In this document: positions 8,506 to 16,869 of the stretch, in pieces
Layout of the letters: each line of letters opens with the position of its first letter
How positions within the stretch are numbered: position 1 is the first letter of the stretch
Source of the DNA: Aequorivita sinensis
GTDB lineage: Bacteria; Bacteroidota; Bacteroidia; Flavobacteriales; Flavobacteriaceae
Reading direction: 5' to 3'
Length of the DNA stretch: 64,000 nt
Assembly: GCF_006346335.1 (NCBI RefSeq)
Contig: NZ_VDMC01000006.1
Coordinates: forward strand, 87,816-151,815
Position numbers and translations under genes: made by a program
Notes under the pieces: generated by a model
Told to the model about the DNA's origin: nothing
The model's database searches: none
Seen by the model: the letters and a program-made list of their open reading frames with translations, nothing else

Positions 8506-9093
8506 ATGAAAAAATTACTCGTTGTTATTGCATTTACTTTTGCTTTTTCAGCATTTTCCCAATCTAAAATTCTGCCAGCCGACATTCAGATAAAGACTGC
8601 TGTTCTAGCGGCACCTGAAATGTATCGCGATGCTGCTACAGTACTTGGTTATAACGCCGAAGGAAAACTAGTGACACTTCGTGAAGGCACAAATACATTA
8701 ATTTGTTTAGCAGACGATCCAAACAAAGAAGGAATAAGTGTAGCCTGCTATGGCGCCGAATTAGAACCATTTATGGCAAGAGGAAGAGAATTAGAGGCTG
8801 AAGGAAAATCTAATCCTGAAAAGCAAGAAGTTCGAAAAAAAGAAATTGAAGCTGGAAGGCTAAAAATGCCCGAAGAACCTTCAATGGTTTATGTTTTGGC
8901 TGCTGAAGAAAAAGACCTTAATATTGAAACTGGTGAAATTGAAAATAGCAGAATTCGATATGTACTTTACAAACCTTATATGACGGGTGAAAGCACTGGC
9001 TTACCAACTAAACCACAAGCTCCAGGAATGCCCTGGTTAATGGATGCTGGCACTCATCGTTCCCATATTATGATTTCTCCTGCTAGAAAATAA
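8506..9093 (+). CDS. Secreted protein of unknown function
   Basis: A 195-residue protein starting MKKLLVVIAFTF with a signal peptide probably cleaved after AFSQS (about residue 19). The ATG at 8506 is preferred to an in-frame TTG six bases upstream because it gives a standard signal peptide. The mature part has two cysteines (LICLADD, SVACYG) and ends in a Met/His-containing block, TGTHRSHIMI-like. I do not recognise the family. It is monocistronic and followed by a strong terminator. Confidence 0.75.
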   Translation: MKKLLVVIAFTFAFSAFSQSKILPADIQIKTAVLAAPEMYRDAATVLGYNAEGKLVTLREGTNTLICLADDPNKEGISVACYGAELEPFMARGRELEAEGKSNPEKQEVRKKEIEAGRLKMPEEPSMVYVLAAEEKDLNIETGEIENSRIRYVLYKPYMTGESTGLPTKPQAPGMPWLMDAGTHRSHIMISPARK

Positions 9094-9122
9094 TAAGGAT
9101 AGTTATATTTAGATCTATTAAA

Positions 9123-9161
9123 AAAGGTGGTGTTCTGTTTTAATACACAACACCACCTTTT
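9123..9161. terminator. Rho-independent terminator
   Basis: A 12-bp stem AAAGGTGGTGTT/AACACCACCTTT with T-rich tail follows the secreted-protein gene. The remaining bases up to 9392 hold no gene that I can see. Confidence 0.8.
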
Positions 9162-9367
9162 GCTATTTATACCTTCCAATTTACTCTCAAACACTCCAAT
9201 AACTCTAAATTATTAATTTTTTATTTCATATTATTCAATTTTTAAAAAGGCTATACACTACTCTTCTTTAGCTAGTTAACCTCAAATAAAAATTAATTTT
9301 TTCTCTTTTCTTTTTAATTACCCGTTGGAATGTAATCTAGGTTACAGTCTGTTTGGTTAATCATACT

Positions 9368-9375
9368 TAAATTTG
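9368..9375 (+). promoter_or_regulatory. -7 box of the YeeE/YedE pair
   Basis: TAAATTTG matches TAnnTTTG, 17 bp before the start codon at 9393. No well-spaced -33 TTG was identified. Confidence 0.4.
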
Positions 9376-9392
9376 CACAAAAATAATTAACT

Positions 9393-9950
9393 ATGAATTT
9401 GTTTTATGATCCTTGGCCTTGGTATATAGGCGGACCTTTAATTGCGCTTGTAATGTTTGTGCTTTTGTACTTAGGAAAGCAATTTGGAATGTCATCAAAC
9501 CTACGTACAGCCTGCTCAGCCTTAGGAGCTGGCAAAGCAGCAGACTTTTTTAAATTCGATTGGAGGACGCAACGTTGGAATTTAATGGTTGTATTAGGCG
9601 CCATAATTGGGGGTTTTATAGCTTCTAATTTTATGAGCGATAATATTGTTACTATAAATCCTGAAGTCGCACAACAGTTAGCTGATGACTACAACATCAC
9701 TTCCGCAAACGAAGCGTATTTACCAACTGAAATTTTCAGTATGGAGAATATATCTCAGCCAAAAAACATTTTGATTTTACTAATAGGTGGTTTACTAGTA
9801 GGCTTTGGTGCTAGATATGCAGGCGGCTGTACTTCTGGTCATGCAATTTCGGGACTGAGTAATTTACAACTTCCTTCATTGATTGCAGTAATTGGTTTTT
9901 TTATTGGTGGCCTAGTTATGATTCACCTTATTTACCCTTTAATATTTTAG
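9393..9950 (+). CDS. YeeE/YedE-family sulfur-compound transporter, first half
   Basis: A 185-residue membrane protein of the YeeE/YedE (DUF395) family, which moves thiosulfate or related sulfur species. It has about four hydrophobic helices and the family signature GGCTSGHAISG (residues about 145-155), whose Cys is thought to relay the sulfur. In Bacteroidota the transporter is typically split into two genes, and the second half follows here after 3 bp. Function is by family; substrate is inferred. Confidence 0.85.
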   Translation: MNLFYDPWPWYIGGPLIALVMFVLLYLGKQFGMSSNLRTACSALGAGKAADFFKFDWRTQRWNLMVVLGAIIGGFIASNFMSDNIVTINPEVAQQLADDYNITSANEAYLPTEIFSMENISQPKNILILLIGGLLVGFGARYAGGCTSGHAISGLSNLQLPSLIAVIGFFIGGLVMIHLIYPLIF

Positions 9951-9953
9951 AAA

Positions 9954-10367
9954 ATGAGATACATCACATATTTAATAGTAGGTATATTCTTCGGAATTAT
10001 AATGTTTAAATCTGAAGCTGCATCTTGGTTTCGAATCTATGAAATGTTCCAGTTTGGTAGTTTTCATATGTATGGAATTATGGGTTCTGCTTTAGCCATT
10101 GGAATAATAGGTGTTCAGCTAATTAAAAGAAAGAACATAAAGCCCATAGATGGAGGTGAAATGAGATTACAGCCAAAAGATAAAGGTTTTAGCCGTTATA
10201 TGATTGGTGGTATAATTTTCGGTTTAGGATGGGCACTGTCTGGCGCTTGTCCAGGACCAATGTACGTTCTAGCAGGAGCAGGATATTTTCCTATTTTAAT
10301 TGTTATCCTCGGAGCACTATTAGGAACCTTTCTTTATGGATTAGTAAAAAACAAACTTCCTCATTAA
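9954..10367 (+). CDS. YeeE/YedE-family transporter, second half (DUF6691-like)
   Basis: A 137-residue membrane protein, partner of the preceding gene. It has four hydrophobic helices and the conserved SGACPGPMYVLAG motif (about residues 97-109), equivalent to the second sulfur-relaying Cys of full-length YeeE. It starts 3 bp after its partner and is followed by a clear terminator, so the two make a bicistronic unit. Confidence 0.85.
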   Translation: MRYITYLIVGIFFGIIMFKSEAASWFRIYEMFQFGSFHMYGIMGSALAIGIIGVQLIKRKNIKPIDGGEMRLQPKDKGFSRYMIGGIIFGLGWALSGACPGPMYVLAGAGYFPILIVILGALLGTFLYGLVKNKLPH

Positions 10368-10390
10368 TTTCGATTTTATTCATAATTTGA

Positions 10391-10425
10391 AAATCCCGCT
10401 ACAAAAATTTGCTTGCGGGATTTTT
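10391..10425. terminator. Rho-independent terminator
   Basis: Stem AAATCCCGC/GCGGGATTT with a T run follows the YeeE/YedE pair. Confidence 0.8.
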
Positions 10426-10576
10426 AGTTTTTGTAAATAGTGATTTCCATATTTTTTTGATTTCTAATTTATATATTCTGAAAATGTAAATATATTTGAA
10501 AGGCGTTATTCTATTAAGGCTTATTAAAATCTGTCTTAATTTTAGAAAATTCACTACCCATAAAAACCGTTTTGCA

Positions 10577-12484
10577 ATGAGTAATTACCACATAAAGAAT
10601 TTAGAAGAATATTTTCAAGTTTACAGAAAATCTGTTCGTGACCCAGAAAGCTTTTGGGAGGAAATAGCCGAAGAAAACTTTTTGTGGCGTAAGCGATGGG
10701 ATAAAGTACTAGAGTACGACCTTTCAAAATCGGAATTCTCTTGGTATAAAGGGGCAAAACTAAATATTACTGAAAACTGTATTGACAGGCATTTATATAC
10801 ACACGCCAATAAAACAGCTATCATTTTTGAACCCAACAATCCCGATGAGATGGCAGAGCACATAAGCTATCGCCAGCTTCACGATAGGGTTTGTAGGTTT
10901 GCCAATGTTTTACAAAATCACGGAATTCAAAAAGGAGATCGAGTTTGTATATACCTACCAATGATACCTGATTTGGCAATTTCCTTATTGGCATGCGCGC
11001 GAATTGGAGCGATACACTCTGTGGTTTTTGCAGGGTTTTCTGCCTCTGCTTTATCTAGCAGAATTAACGATTCCGATTGTAAGATGGTTATAACCAGTGA
11101 TGGCTCTTTCCGTGGAAATAAAACAATAGATTTAAAAGGAATTGTTGATGATGCTTTAGAAAGTTGTCCAGGTGTAAAAACTGTTTTAGTAGCAAAACGA
11201 ACAAATTCTGATATCCCGATGAAGGAAAATCGCGATAAGTGGTTACAACCTTTATTAGACGCTGCAATGAATGAATGCGTACCTGTAATTATGGATGCGG
11301 AAGATCCATTATTTATTTTGTACACATCTGGAAGTACAGGAAAACCAAAAGGAATGGTTCACACTATTGCTGGATATATGGTTTATACCGCCCATAGTTT
11401 TAAAAACGTGTTCCAATACCGAGAGAACGATGTTTTTTGGTGTACTGCAGATATTGGATGGATAACCGGCCATAGTTATATAGTTTATGGCCCCTTAGCA
11501 AACGGAGCCACAACCTTAATGTTTGAAGGTGTACCCTCCTATCCAGATTTTGGACGTTTTTGGAATGTTGTAGAAAAACACAAAGTGACTCAGTTTTACA
11601 CCGCACCAACGGCAATTCGTGCCTTAGCAAAAGAAAAAACAGATTTTTCAGAAAAATACGATCTTTCATCACTTAAGATTTTAGGTAGTGTTGGTGAACC
11701 AATTAATGAAGAAGCTTGGCATTGGTACAACGATAATATTGGGAAGAAAAACTGCCCAATAGTAGACACATGGTGGCAAACCGAAACTGGTGGAATTATG
11801 ATTTCTCCAATTCCCTACTCCACTCCTACCATTCCTACGTATGCAACCTTGCCGCTACCGGGAATTCAACCTGCATTAATGGGTGAAAATGGAGAAGAGC
11901 TTAAAGGAAATTCTGTTAGTGGAAAGTTATGTATAAAGTTCCCTTGGCCTGCCATGGCAAGAACGATATGGAATAATCACGAGCGATATCGCGACACCTA
12001 CTTTTCGGCTTATAAAGACATGTACTTCTCTGGAGATGGTGCACTTCGTGATAGTACAGGTTATTACAGAATAACAGGCCGTGTTGACGATGTAATAATT
12101 GTATCTGGTCATAATCTAGGAACTGCTCCTATTGAAGATTCGATAAACGAGCACCCAGCAGTATCTGAGAGTGCAATTGTAGGCTTTCCTCATAGCATCA
12201 AAGGAAATGCACTATACGGTTATGTGATACTGAAGGAAACTGGAGAGAGCCGTATGCACGACAATTTGCGCAAAGAGATAAATCAGATTATCACAGAACA
12301 CATTGGACCCATTGCAAAATTGGATAAAATTCAATTTGTTTCCGGCTTACCTAAAACTAGAAGCGGGAAAATCATGCGTCGTATATTGAGAAAGATAGCT
12401 GAAAAAGACACTTCAAACCTTGGAGATATTTCTACCCTACTAAATCCTGAAATAGTTGAAGAGATTATGAAGGAGGCGCTATAG
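10577..12484 (+). CDS. acs: Acetyl-CoA synthetase (AMP-forming)
   Basis: A 635-residue adenylate-forming enzyme that converts acetate, ATP and CoA to acetyl-CoA. It has an N-terminal ACS motif (YFQVYRKSVRDPESFWEE), the P-loop-like LYTSGSTGKPKGMVHT, the DTWWQTETGG core and the C-terminal lysine region LPKTRSGKIMRRILRKIA, whose Lys is the usual acetylation and catalytic site. The frame is open 27 codons further upstream, but the ATG at 10577 gives the canonical N-terminus. It is monocistronic. A propionate-preferring paralogue cannot be excluded. Confidence 0.9.
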   Translation: MSNYHIKNLEEYFQVYRKSVRDPESFWEEIAEENFLWRKRWDKVLEYDLSKSEFSWYKGAKLNITENCIDRHLYTHANKTAIIFEPNNPDEMAEHISYRQLHDRVCRFANVLQNHGIQKGDRVCIYLPMIPDLAISLLACARIGAIHSVVFAGFSASALSSRINDSDCKMVITSDGSFRGNKTIDLKGIVDDALESCPGVKTVLVAKRTNSDIPMKENRDKWLQPLLDAAMNECVPVIMDAEDPLFILYTSGSTGKPKGMVHTIAGYMVYTAHSFKNVFQYRENDVFWCTADIGWITGHSYIVYGPLANGATTLMFEGVPSYPDFGRFWNVVEKHKVTQFYTAPTAIRALAKEKTDFSEKYDLSSLKILGSVGEPINEEAWHWYNDNIGKKNCPIVDTWWQTETGGIMISPIPYSTPTIPTYATLPLPGIQPALMGENGEELKGNSVSGKLCIKFPWPAMARTIWNNHERYRDTYFSAYKDMYFSGDGALRDSTGYYRITGRVDDVIIVSGHNLGTAPIEDSINEHPAVSESAIVGFPHSIKGNALYGYVILKETGESRMHDNLRKEINQIITEHIGPIAKLDKIQFVSGLPKTRSGKIMRRILRKIAEKDTSNLGDISTLLNPEIVEEIMKEAL

Positions 12485-12489
12485 ATGGA

Positions 12490-12719
12490 CGATATTGGAA
12501 GTTGGAAGTTAGAAATTGGATGTTGGAAGTGAAATTTAAAAAACATTATTTCCCTTCGGCTCCGCTCGGGATCCGGGATTTGGAATTTGGATTTTGGAAT
12601 TTCCAACCATTGTCTTCGACAGGCTTAGACTGACAAATGGAAAGAGATTTTGTGTTTTGAAAACATAGCTATCCTTCGACTCCGCTCGTGGGTCGGGATT
12701 TTTGATTTGAAATCTGAAT
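12490..12719. repeat. Intergenic patchwork of Bacteroidota-type dispersed repeats
   Basis: Between acs and the cysteine desulfurase lie low-complexity TTGGAAGTTGGAAGTTAG-like runs (from about 12498), two copies of a CCTTCGRCTCCGCTCG motif (about 12552 and 12672) and a TCTTCGACAGGCTTAGACTGACA piece (from about 12613). These resemble short dispersed repeats known from many Bacteroidota genomes. Open frames on the minus strand here translate the repeats and are not genes. Confidence 0.6.
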
Positions 12720-13868
12720 TTATTCTTCAATAAATTCTTTTAAAACTTCAACTACATAATCCACTTCTTCTTTTTTATTGAAAGAAGAAAATGAAAAACG
12801 AATTGATGGTTTTGCAAGGTCGTCGTCGGAAAGAATGGCGCTTAGCACGTGTGATCCGCCCTCGCTACCACTTTGGCAAGCGCTTCCTTTAGAGCAAGCA
12901 ATTCCTTTTAAATCTAATTGAAACAAAAGCAACATCGCTTTTTCAGAGGTAATAGGAAGACATACATTTAACAAGGTATATGTACTGCGCTCGTCATTAT
13001 CGCAATCTCCGTTAAACTTTACTCCCTGAATATTTTCTGAAAGTTGTGTTTTAAAGTATTGCTTTAGTTCGCTAATATATTTGCGTTCCTTTTCTAATTT
13101 GTGATAAGATAATTTTAAGGCTTCAGCCATTCCTGCAATTGCATAAACAGCTTCCGTACCAGCTCTGAGACCTCTTTCCTGAGAACCACCGTGAATTAAT
13201 GGTTTTAACCCTGAGTTTTTTCTTACATAAGCAAAACCAGCTCCTTTGGGTCCGTGAAATTTATGGGCAGCAGCGGCAGCAAAATCAATTGGAATTTCTT
13301 TAAAATCAAGTTCAAAATGCCCTACAGATTGTACTGTATCACTGTGGAAAAGTGTATCGTATTTTTTACAAAGCTCAGCCGTCTTTTTTAAATCAAGAAG
13401 ATTACCAACCTCATTATTAACGTGCATTAAGCTCACTAAGGTTTTTTCGGATGTATCTGATAATAATTTTTCTAAATGCTCGTAATCTACATGTCCGCAA
13501 TGATCCAAGTTCACGAATTCTAATTTAATCTCGTACTTTTCTTGAAGCCACTCTAAAGTGTGTAAAACAGCGTGATGTTCAATTCTACTAGAAATTACAC
13601 GCTTAACGCCAAGATCACGAACAGCACCGTTTAATATTAAATTATCAGCTTCAGTACCACCAGAAGTAAAAATAATTTCGCTTGCTGAAACATTCAACAG
13701 CTTAGCAATTTCTTTTCTAGCATTTTCTAACAACGACTTTGAAGATCTACCGTATGAATGAGTTGATGAGGGATTTCCGTATTCAGTTCTTAAAACTTCA
13801 CTAATACAGTCAATCACTTCATCTCTAAGCTGAGTAGTTGCGGCGCTATCGAAATATACTTTTTTCAT
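12720..13868 (-). CDS. Cysteine desulfurase (NifS/IscS family)
   Basis: A 382-residue PLP enzyme releasing sulfur from cysteine for Fe-S clusters or thiolation. The PLP lysine is K203 in AHKFHGPKG. The mobile-loop active Cys lies in GSACQSGSEGGSHVL, and the N-terminal YFDSAATT and SGGTEADN motifs are present. The 382-residue length and the loop place it in the IscS/NifS-like group I. It is single-gene, without iscU or iscR beside it. A good promoter lies upstream. Confidence 0.92.
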   Translation of the reverse strand: MKKVYFDSAATTQLRDEVIDCISEVLRTEYGNPSSTHSYGRSSKSLLENARKEIAKLLNVSASEIIFTSGGTEADNLILNGAVRDLGVKRVISSRIEHHAVLHTLEWLQEKYEIKLEFVNLDHCGHVDYEHLEKLLSDTSEKTLVSLMHVNNEVGNLLDLKKTAELCKKYDTLFHSDTVQSVGHFELDFKEIPIDFAAAAAHKFHGPKGAGFAYVRKNSGLKPLIHGGSQERGLRAGTEAVYAIAGMAEALKLSYHKLEKERKYISELKQYFKTQLSENIQGVKFNGDCDNDERSTYTLLNVCLPITSEKAMLLLFQLDLKGIACSKGSACQSGSEGGSHVLSAILSDDDLAKPSIRFSFSSFNKKEEVDYVVEVLKEFIEE

Positions 13869-13941
13869 TTAGAAATTATTTAAAATAATGGCATTTAAAC
13901 AAGTGAGAATTATCTAAAATCCTATTTATTATTTTCAGATT

Positions 13942-13970
13942 GCAAAAGTACATATTTAAACAGTTTTCAA
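13942..13970 (-). promoter_or_regulatory. Promoter of the cysteine desulfurase gene
   Basis: On the minus strand TTG, 17 bases, then TACTTTTG(C) matches the Bacteroidota -33/-7 consensus, with the -7 box about 74 bp before the ATG. Confidence 0.65.
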
Positions 13971-14074
13971 GCTTATTATGTCGAAAAGAAAAAACGAGTT
14001 ATAAATTTTGTAAAATATTACTTCTTCTAGAATATGGCGTAGAGTTTGCTATTTTTGAAGAAAAATGACTTACT

Positions 14075-14941
14075 ATGAAAAAGATTCTTTTCCTCCTCAC
14101 TTTATTTATCCTTCAATTAAGTTTCGCTCAACAAAACACTGAAGTATATATATTCGATATTTCACCTTCTTATTCGGGTATGGAACTGCTAAACGCTCGT
14201 AATGTTTCAAATAATGAAGGGTACGACAATCAGCCTTCTTTTATTTCAAATGAAACCTTAGTCTTTGCTGGAAATAACAATGGACAAACAGATATTTCAG
14301 AATACAATTTAAATTCAAAAATTAAAACTTGGGTTAATCAAGAAACCGAGGGCGGCGAATATTCACCACAAAAATTTCCTTCTAGCAATGATATTGCAGC
14401 TGTAAGATTGGATAAAAACGGAAAACAACGACTTTATAGATATGATTCAGAAACGGGAAAATCTTCAGAAATTATAGAAGATTTAGAAGTAGCTTATTTC
14501 GCGTTTTACAATGACGAATTAATTCTTGCCACTGTTTTGGCGGATGACAAATTGGATTTAGTGATGATTAACTTAACCACTAAAGCTGTTGATACTTTAT
14601 TTCGAAACGCAGGAAGAACGCTTCAAAGAATTCCGAAATCGGACTATATGAGCTATTCATTGATAAACGATGAAGGTAACCTTGATATTTATATGTTAGA
14701 AATGAATATTTTAGGAAGTTATTTTGTTAGTGAACTGCCTATTGGCATTCAAGATTACGTATGGATCAACGATACCCAAATACTTGTTGGTAGCGGTAAT
14801 AAACTATATATGTACGACACTCTGGGTGAACCCGAATGGAATCGTGTAGCATCACTTGAAGACTACGGAATAGAAAATATAACTAGAATGGCAATTAGTC
14901 CGAATGGTAAAAAAATAGCCCTAGTTGTTGAAGAAAATTAA
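14075..14941 (+). CDS. Secreted TolB/PD40-like beta-propeller protein
   Basis: A 288-residue exported protein. The signal peptide MKKILFLLTLFILQLSFAQQ is followed by PD40-like blades with phrases such as NQPSFISNETLVFAG and ISPNGKKIALV. It probably folds as a partial six-bladed propeller of the TolB C-terminal type. A TATTTTTG box at 14050-14057 may be its -7 element. It precedes an M1 peptidase and a larger PD40-amidohydrolase, with a similar extracytoplasmic theme. Confidence 0.75.
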   Translation: MKKILFLLTLFILQLSFAQQNTEVYIFDISPSYSGMELLNARNVSNNEGYDNQPSFISNETLVFAGNNNGQTDISEYNLNSKIKTWVNQETEGGEYSPQKFPSSNDIAAVRLDKNGKQRLYRYDSETGKSSEIIEDLEVAYFAFYNDELILATVLADDKLDLVMINLTTKAVDTLFRNAGRTLQRIPKSDYMSYSLINDEGNLDIYMLEMNILGSYFVSELPIGIQDYVWINDTQILVGSGNKLYMYDTLGEPEWNRVASLEDYGIENITRMAISPNGKKIALVVEEN

Positions 14942-15202
14942 ATTAGGAAATCAATTTTTAATTGAAAGTTTAATTGCCTTATTTCGGAGGCTAAATAAAA
15001 AGAAGATTCTTCAGTATTACAGTCTTGAAATGAATCCTTTTGCTTTAAAGTTTCAGACAGCTTGAGTTTTTTTTATAGCAAAACCGAATGTTTCAATTGA
15101 ACTAACTGAATAATTTCTCTTTTATAAAACTCAGCTACTTTTCAGTATTTCTAATAGCTTCAAGTCTTTTTTTTGGTATTTTTAGACAAAAATTTCTCCT
15201 CA

Positions 15203-16825
15203 ATGAAAAATCTTTTCTTTCTACTATTCCTAAGCATTAATTTTGTTTCCATTGCACAAGAATTTTCACGTGCAGATACGCTTCGAGGTAGCATTACTCC
15301 TGAAAGAGCTTGGTGGAATGTTACACATTACGATTTAAAAGTTTCCGTAAATCCTTCAGAAAAATTTATTGAAGGTAGTAACACCATAACTTATGAGGTT
15401 TTAGAGCGCAACAACATTATGCAAATCGACTTGCAGGCTCCGATGAAAATTGACAAAATTCTTCAAAACAATGAAGAGATTTCATTCACTTCAGAAGGAA
15501 ATGCGCATTTTTTAAAACTTAAAAAGAAACAGAAAAAAGGTAAGCAGAATAAAATCACTATTTACTTTTCTGGAAAACCAACTGTAGCGCGACGTGCGCC
15601 TTGGGATGGTGGATTTACATGGACAAAGGATAGCAATGGCAACGACTTTATCGCCACTGCTAACCAAGGAATTGGGGCAAGTGTTTGGTGGCCGTTAAAA
15701 GATCACCCTTCCGAAGAGCCTGATAATGGCATGAAAATTTCAGTTACGGCACCAAAACATTTAATGGATGTAAGCAACGGACGACTTATTAAAGTAATTG
15801 AAAACTACACCACAAAAACTTGGGTGTGGGAAGTTGTAAATCCTATCAATGCTTACGGAGTAAATATTAATATTGGTGATTATGTACATTGGAGTGAAAA
15901 GTATCAAGGTTTAAATGGAACTTTAGACATGGATTACTACGTGCTTAGAGAAAATGAAGAAAAAGCCAAAGAACAATTCAAACAAGCCCCAATGATGATG
16001 GAAGCGTTTGAACACTGGTTTGGCCCCTACCCTTTTTACGAAGATGGATACAAGCTTGTGGAAGCACCATATTTAGGAATGGAACATCAAAGTAGTGTTA
16101 CCTACGGCAATCAGTTTGAAAACGGATATTTAGGCCGCGACTTATCTAGATCGGGTTGGGGAATGAAATTCGATTTTATAATAATTCACGAAAGTGGTCA
16201 CGAATGGTTTGCAAATAATATTACTAATAATGATGTGGCAGATATGTGGGTTCACGAAGGATTTACCTGCTATTCTGAAAATATCTATCTCGATTATCAC
16301 TTTGGAAAAAAAGCTTCTTCAGAATATGTTGTTGGACTTCGCCGTAGTATTTTAAATGATATTCCAATAATTGGAAATTATAATGTTAGTCATTCAGGTA
16401 GCAGCGATAAGTATTACAAAGGTGCAAATATGCTCCACACCATTAGACAACTAATTGATAATGATGAAAAGTGGCGACAAATTTTAATCGGTTTGAATAA
16501 AGATTTTTATCACCAAACTGTAAGCAGCAAACAGGTTGAAGATTATATAATGCAGAAAAGTGGCTTAGATCTCAATGTGTTTTTTAACCAATACCTAAGA
16601 ACAACTATGATTCCTAAGGTGGAATATAAAGTTGAAGACAACAAGTTAAAATTTCGCTATACCGACATCCTTAAAAACTTTAAGATGCCTGTAATTGCAA
16701 TAATTAATGGAAAAGAAGAATGGGTAGAACCTACTTCGGAATGGAAAACAAAAGAATTTTCATCATCCATTGAAACTGCTGAAATTAAAAAAGATTTTTA
16801 TGTTATTACTGAAGAAATAGAATAA
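15203..16825 (+). CDS. Exported M1-family zinc aminopeptidase
   Basis: A 540-residue metallopeptidase of clan MA, family M1. The signal peptide MKNLFFLLFLSINFVSIAQ is followed by an N-terminal M1 beta domain and the zinc motif HESGH followed by the distal glutamate in WVHEGFTCYSE. GMEHQS corresponds to the GxMEN substrate loop. It is shorter than full-length aminopeptidase N, lacking much of the C-terminal helical domain. The ATG at 15203 is chosen over an in-frame GTG-like upstream start because it opens the signal peptide. Confidence 0.9.
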   Translation: MKNLFFLLFLSINFVSIAQEFSRADTLRGSITPERAWWNVTHYDLKVSVNPSEKFIEGSNTITYEVLERNNIMQIDLQAPMKIDKILQNNEEISFTSEGNAHFLKLKKKQKKGKQNKITIYFSGKPTVARRAPWDGGFTWTKDSNGNDFIATANQGIGASVWWPLKDHPSEEPDNGMKISVTAPKHLMDVSNGRLIKVIENYTTKTWVWEVVNPINAYGVNINIGDYVHWSEKYQGLNGTLDMDYYVLRENEEKAKEQFKQAPMMMEAFEHWFGPYPFYEDGYKLVEAPYLGMEHQSSVTYGNQFENGYLGRDLSRSGWGMKFDFIIIHESGHEWFANNITNNDVADMWVHEGFTCYSENIYLDYHFGKKASSEYVVGLRRSILNDIPIIGNYNVSHSGSSDKYYKGANMLHTIRQLIDNDEKWRQILIGLNKDFYHQTVSSKQVEDYIMQKSGLDLNVFFNQYLRTTMIPKVEYKVEDNKLKFRYTDILKNFKMPVIAIINGKEEWVEPTSEWKTKEFSSSIETAEIKKDFYVITEEIE

Positions 16826-16869
16826 CGTACACCCAATTATAATTACACCGAAATTTATAAACATTGAAT

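Noticed and set aside
12331..12730. Overlapping minus-strand frames after acs
   Set aside because: They read through dispersed repeats (residues such as DPERSRR and FQIPNPG) and overlap acs; no start signals.
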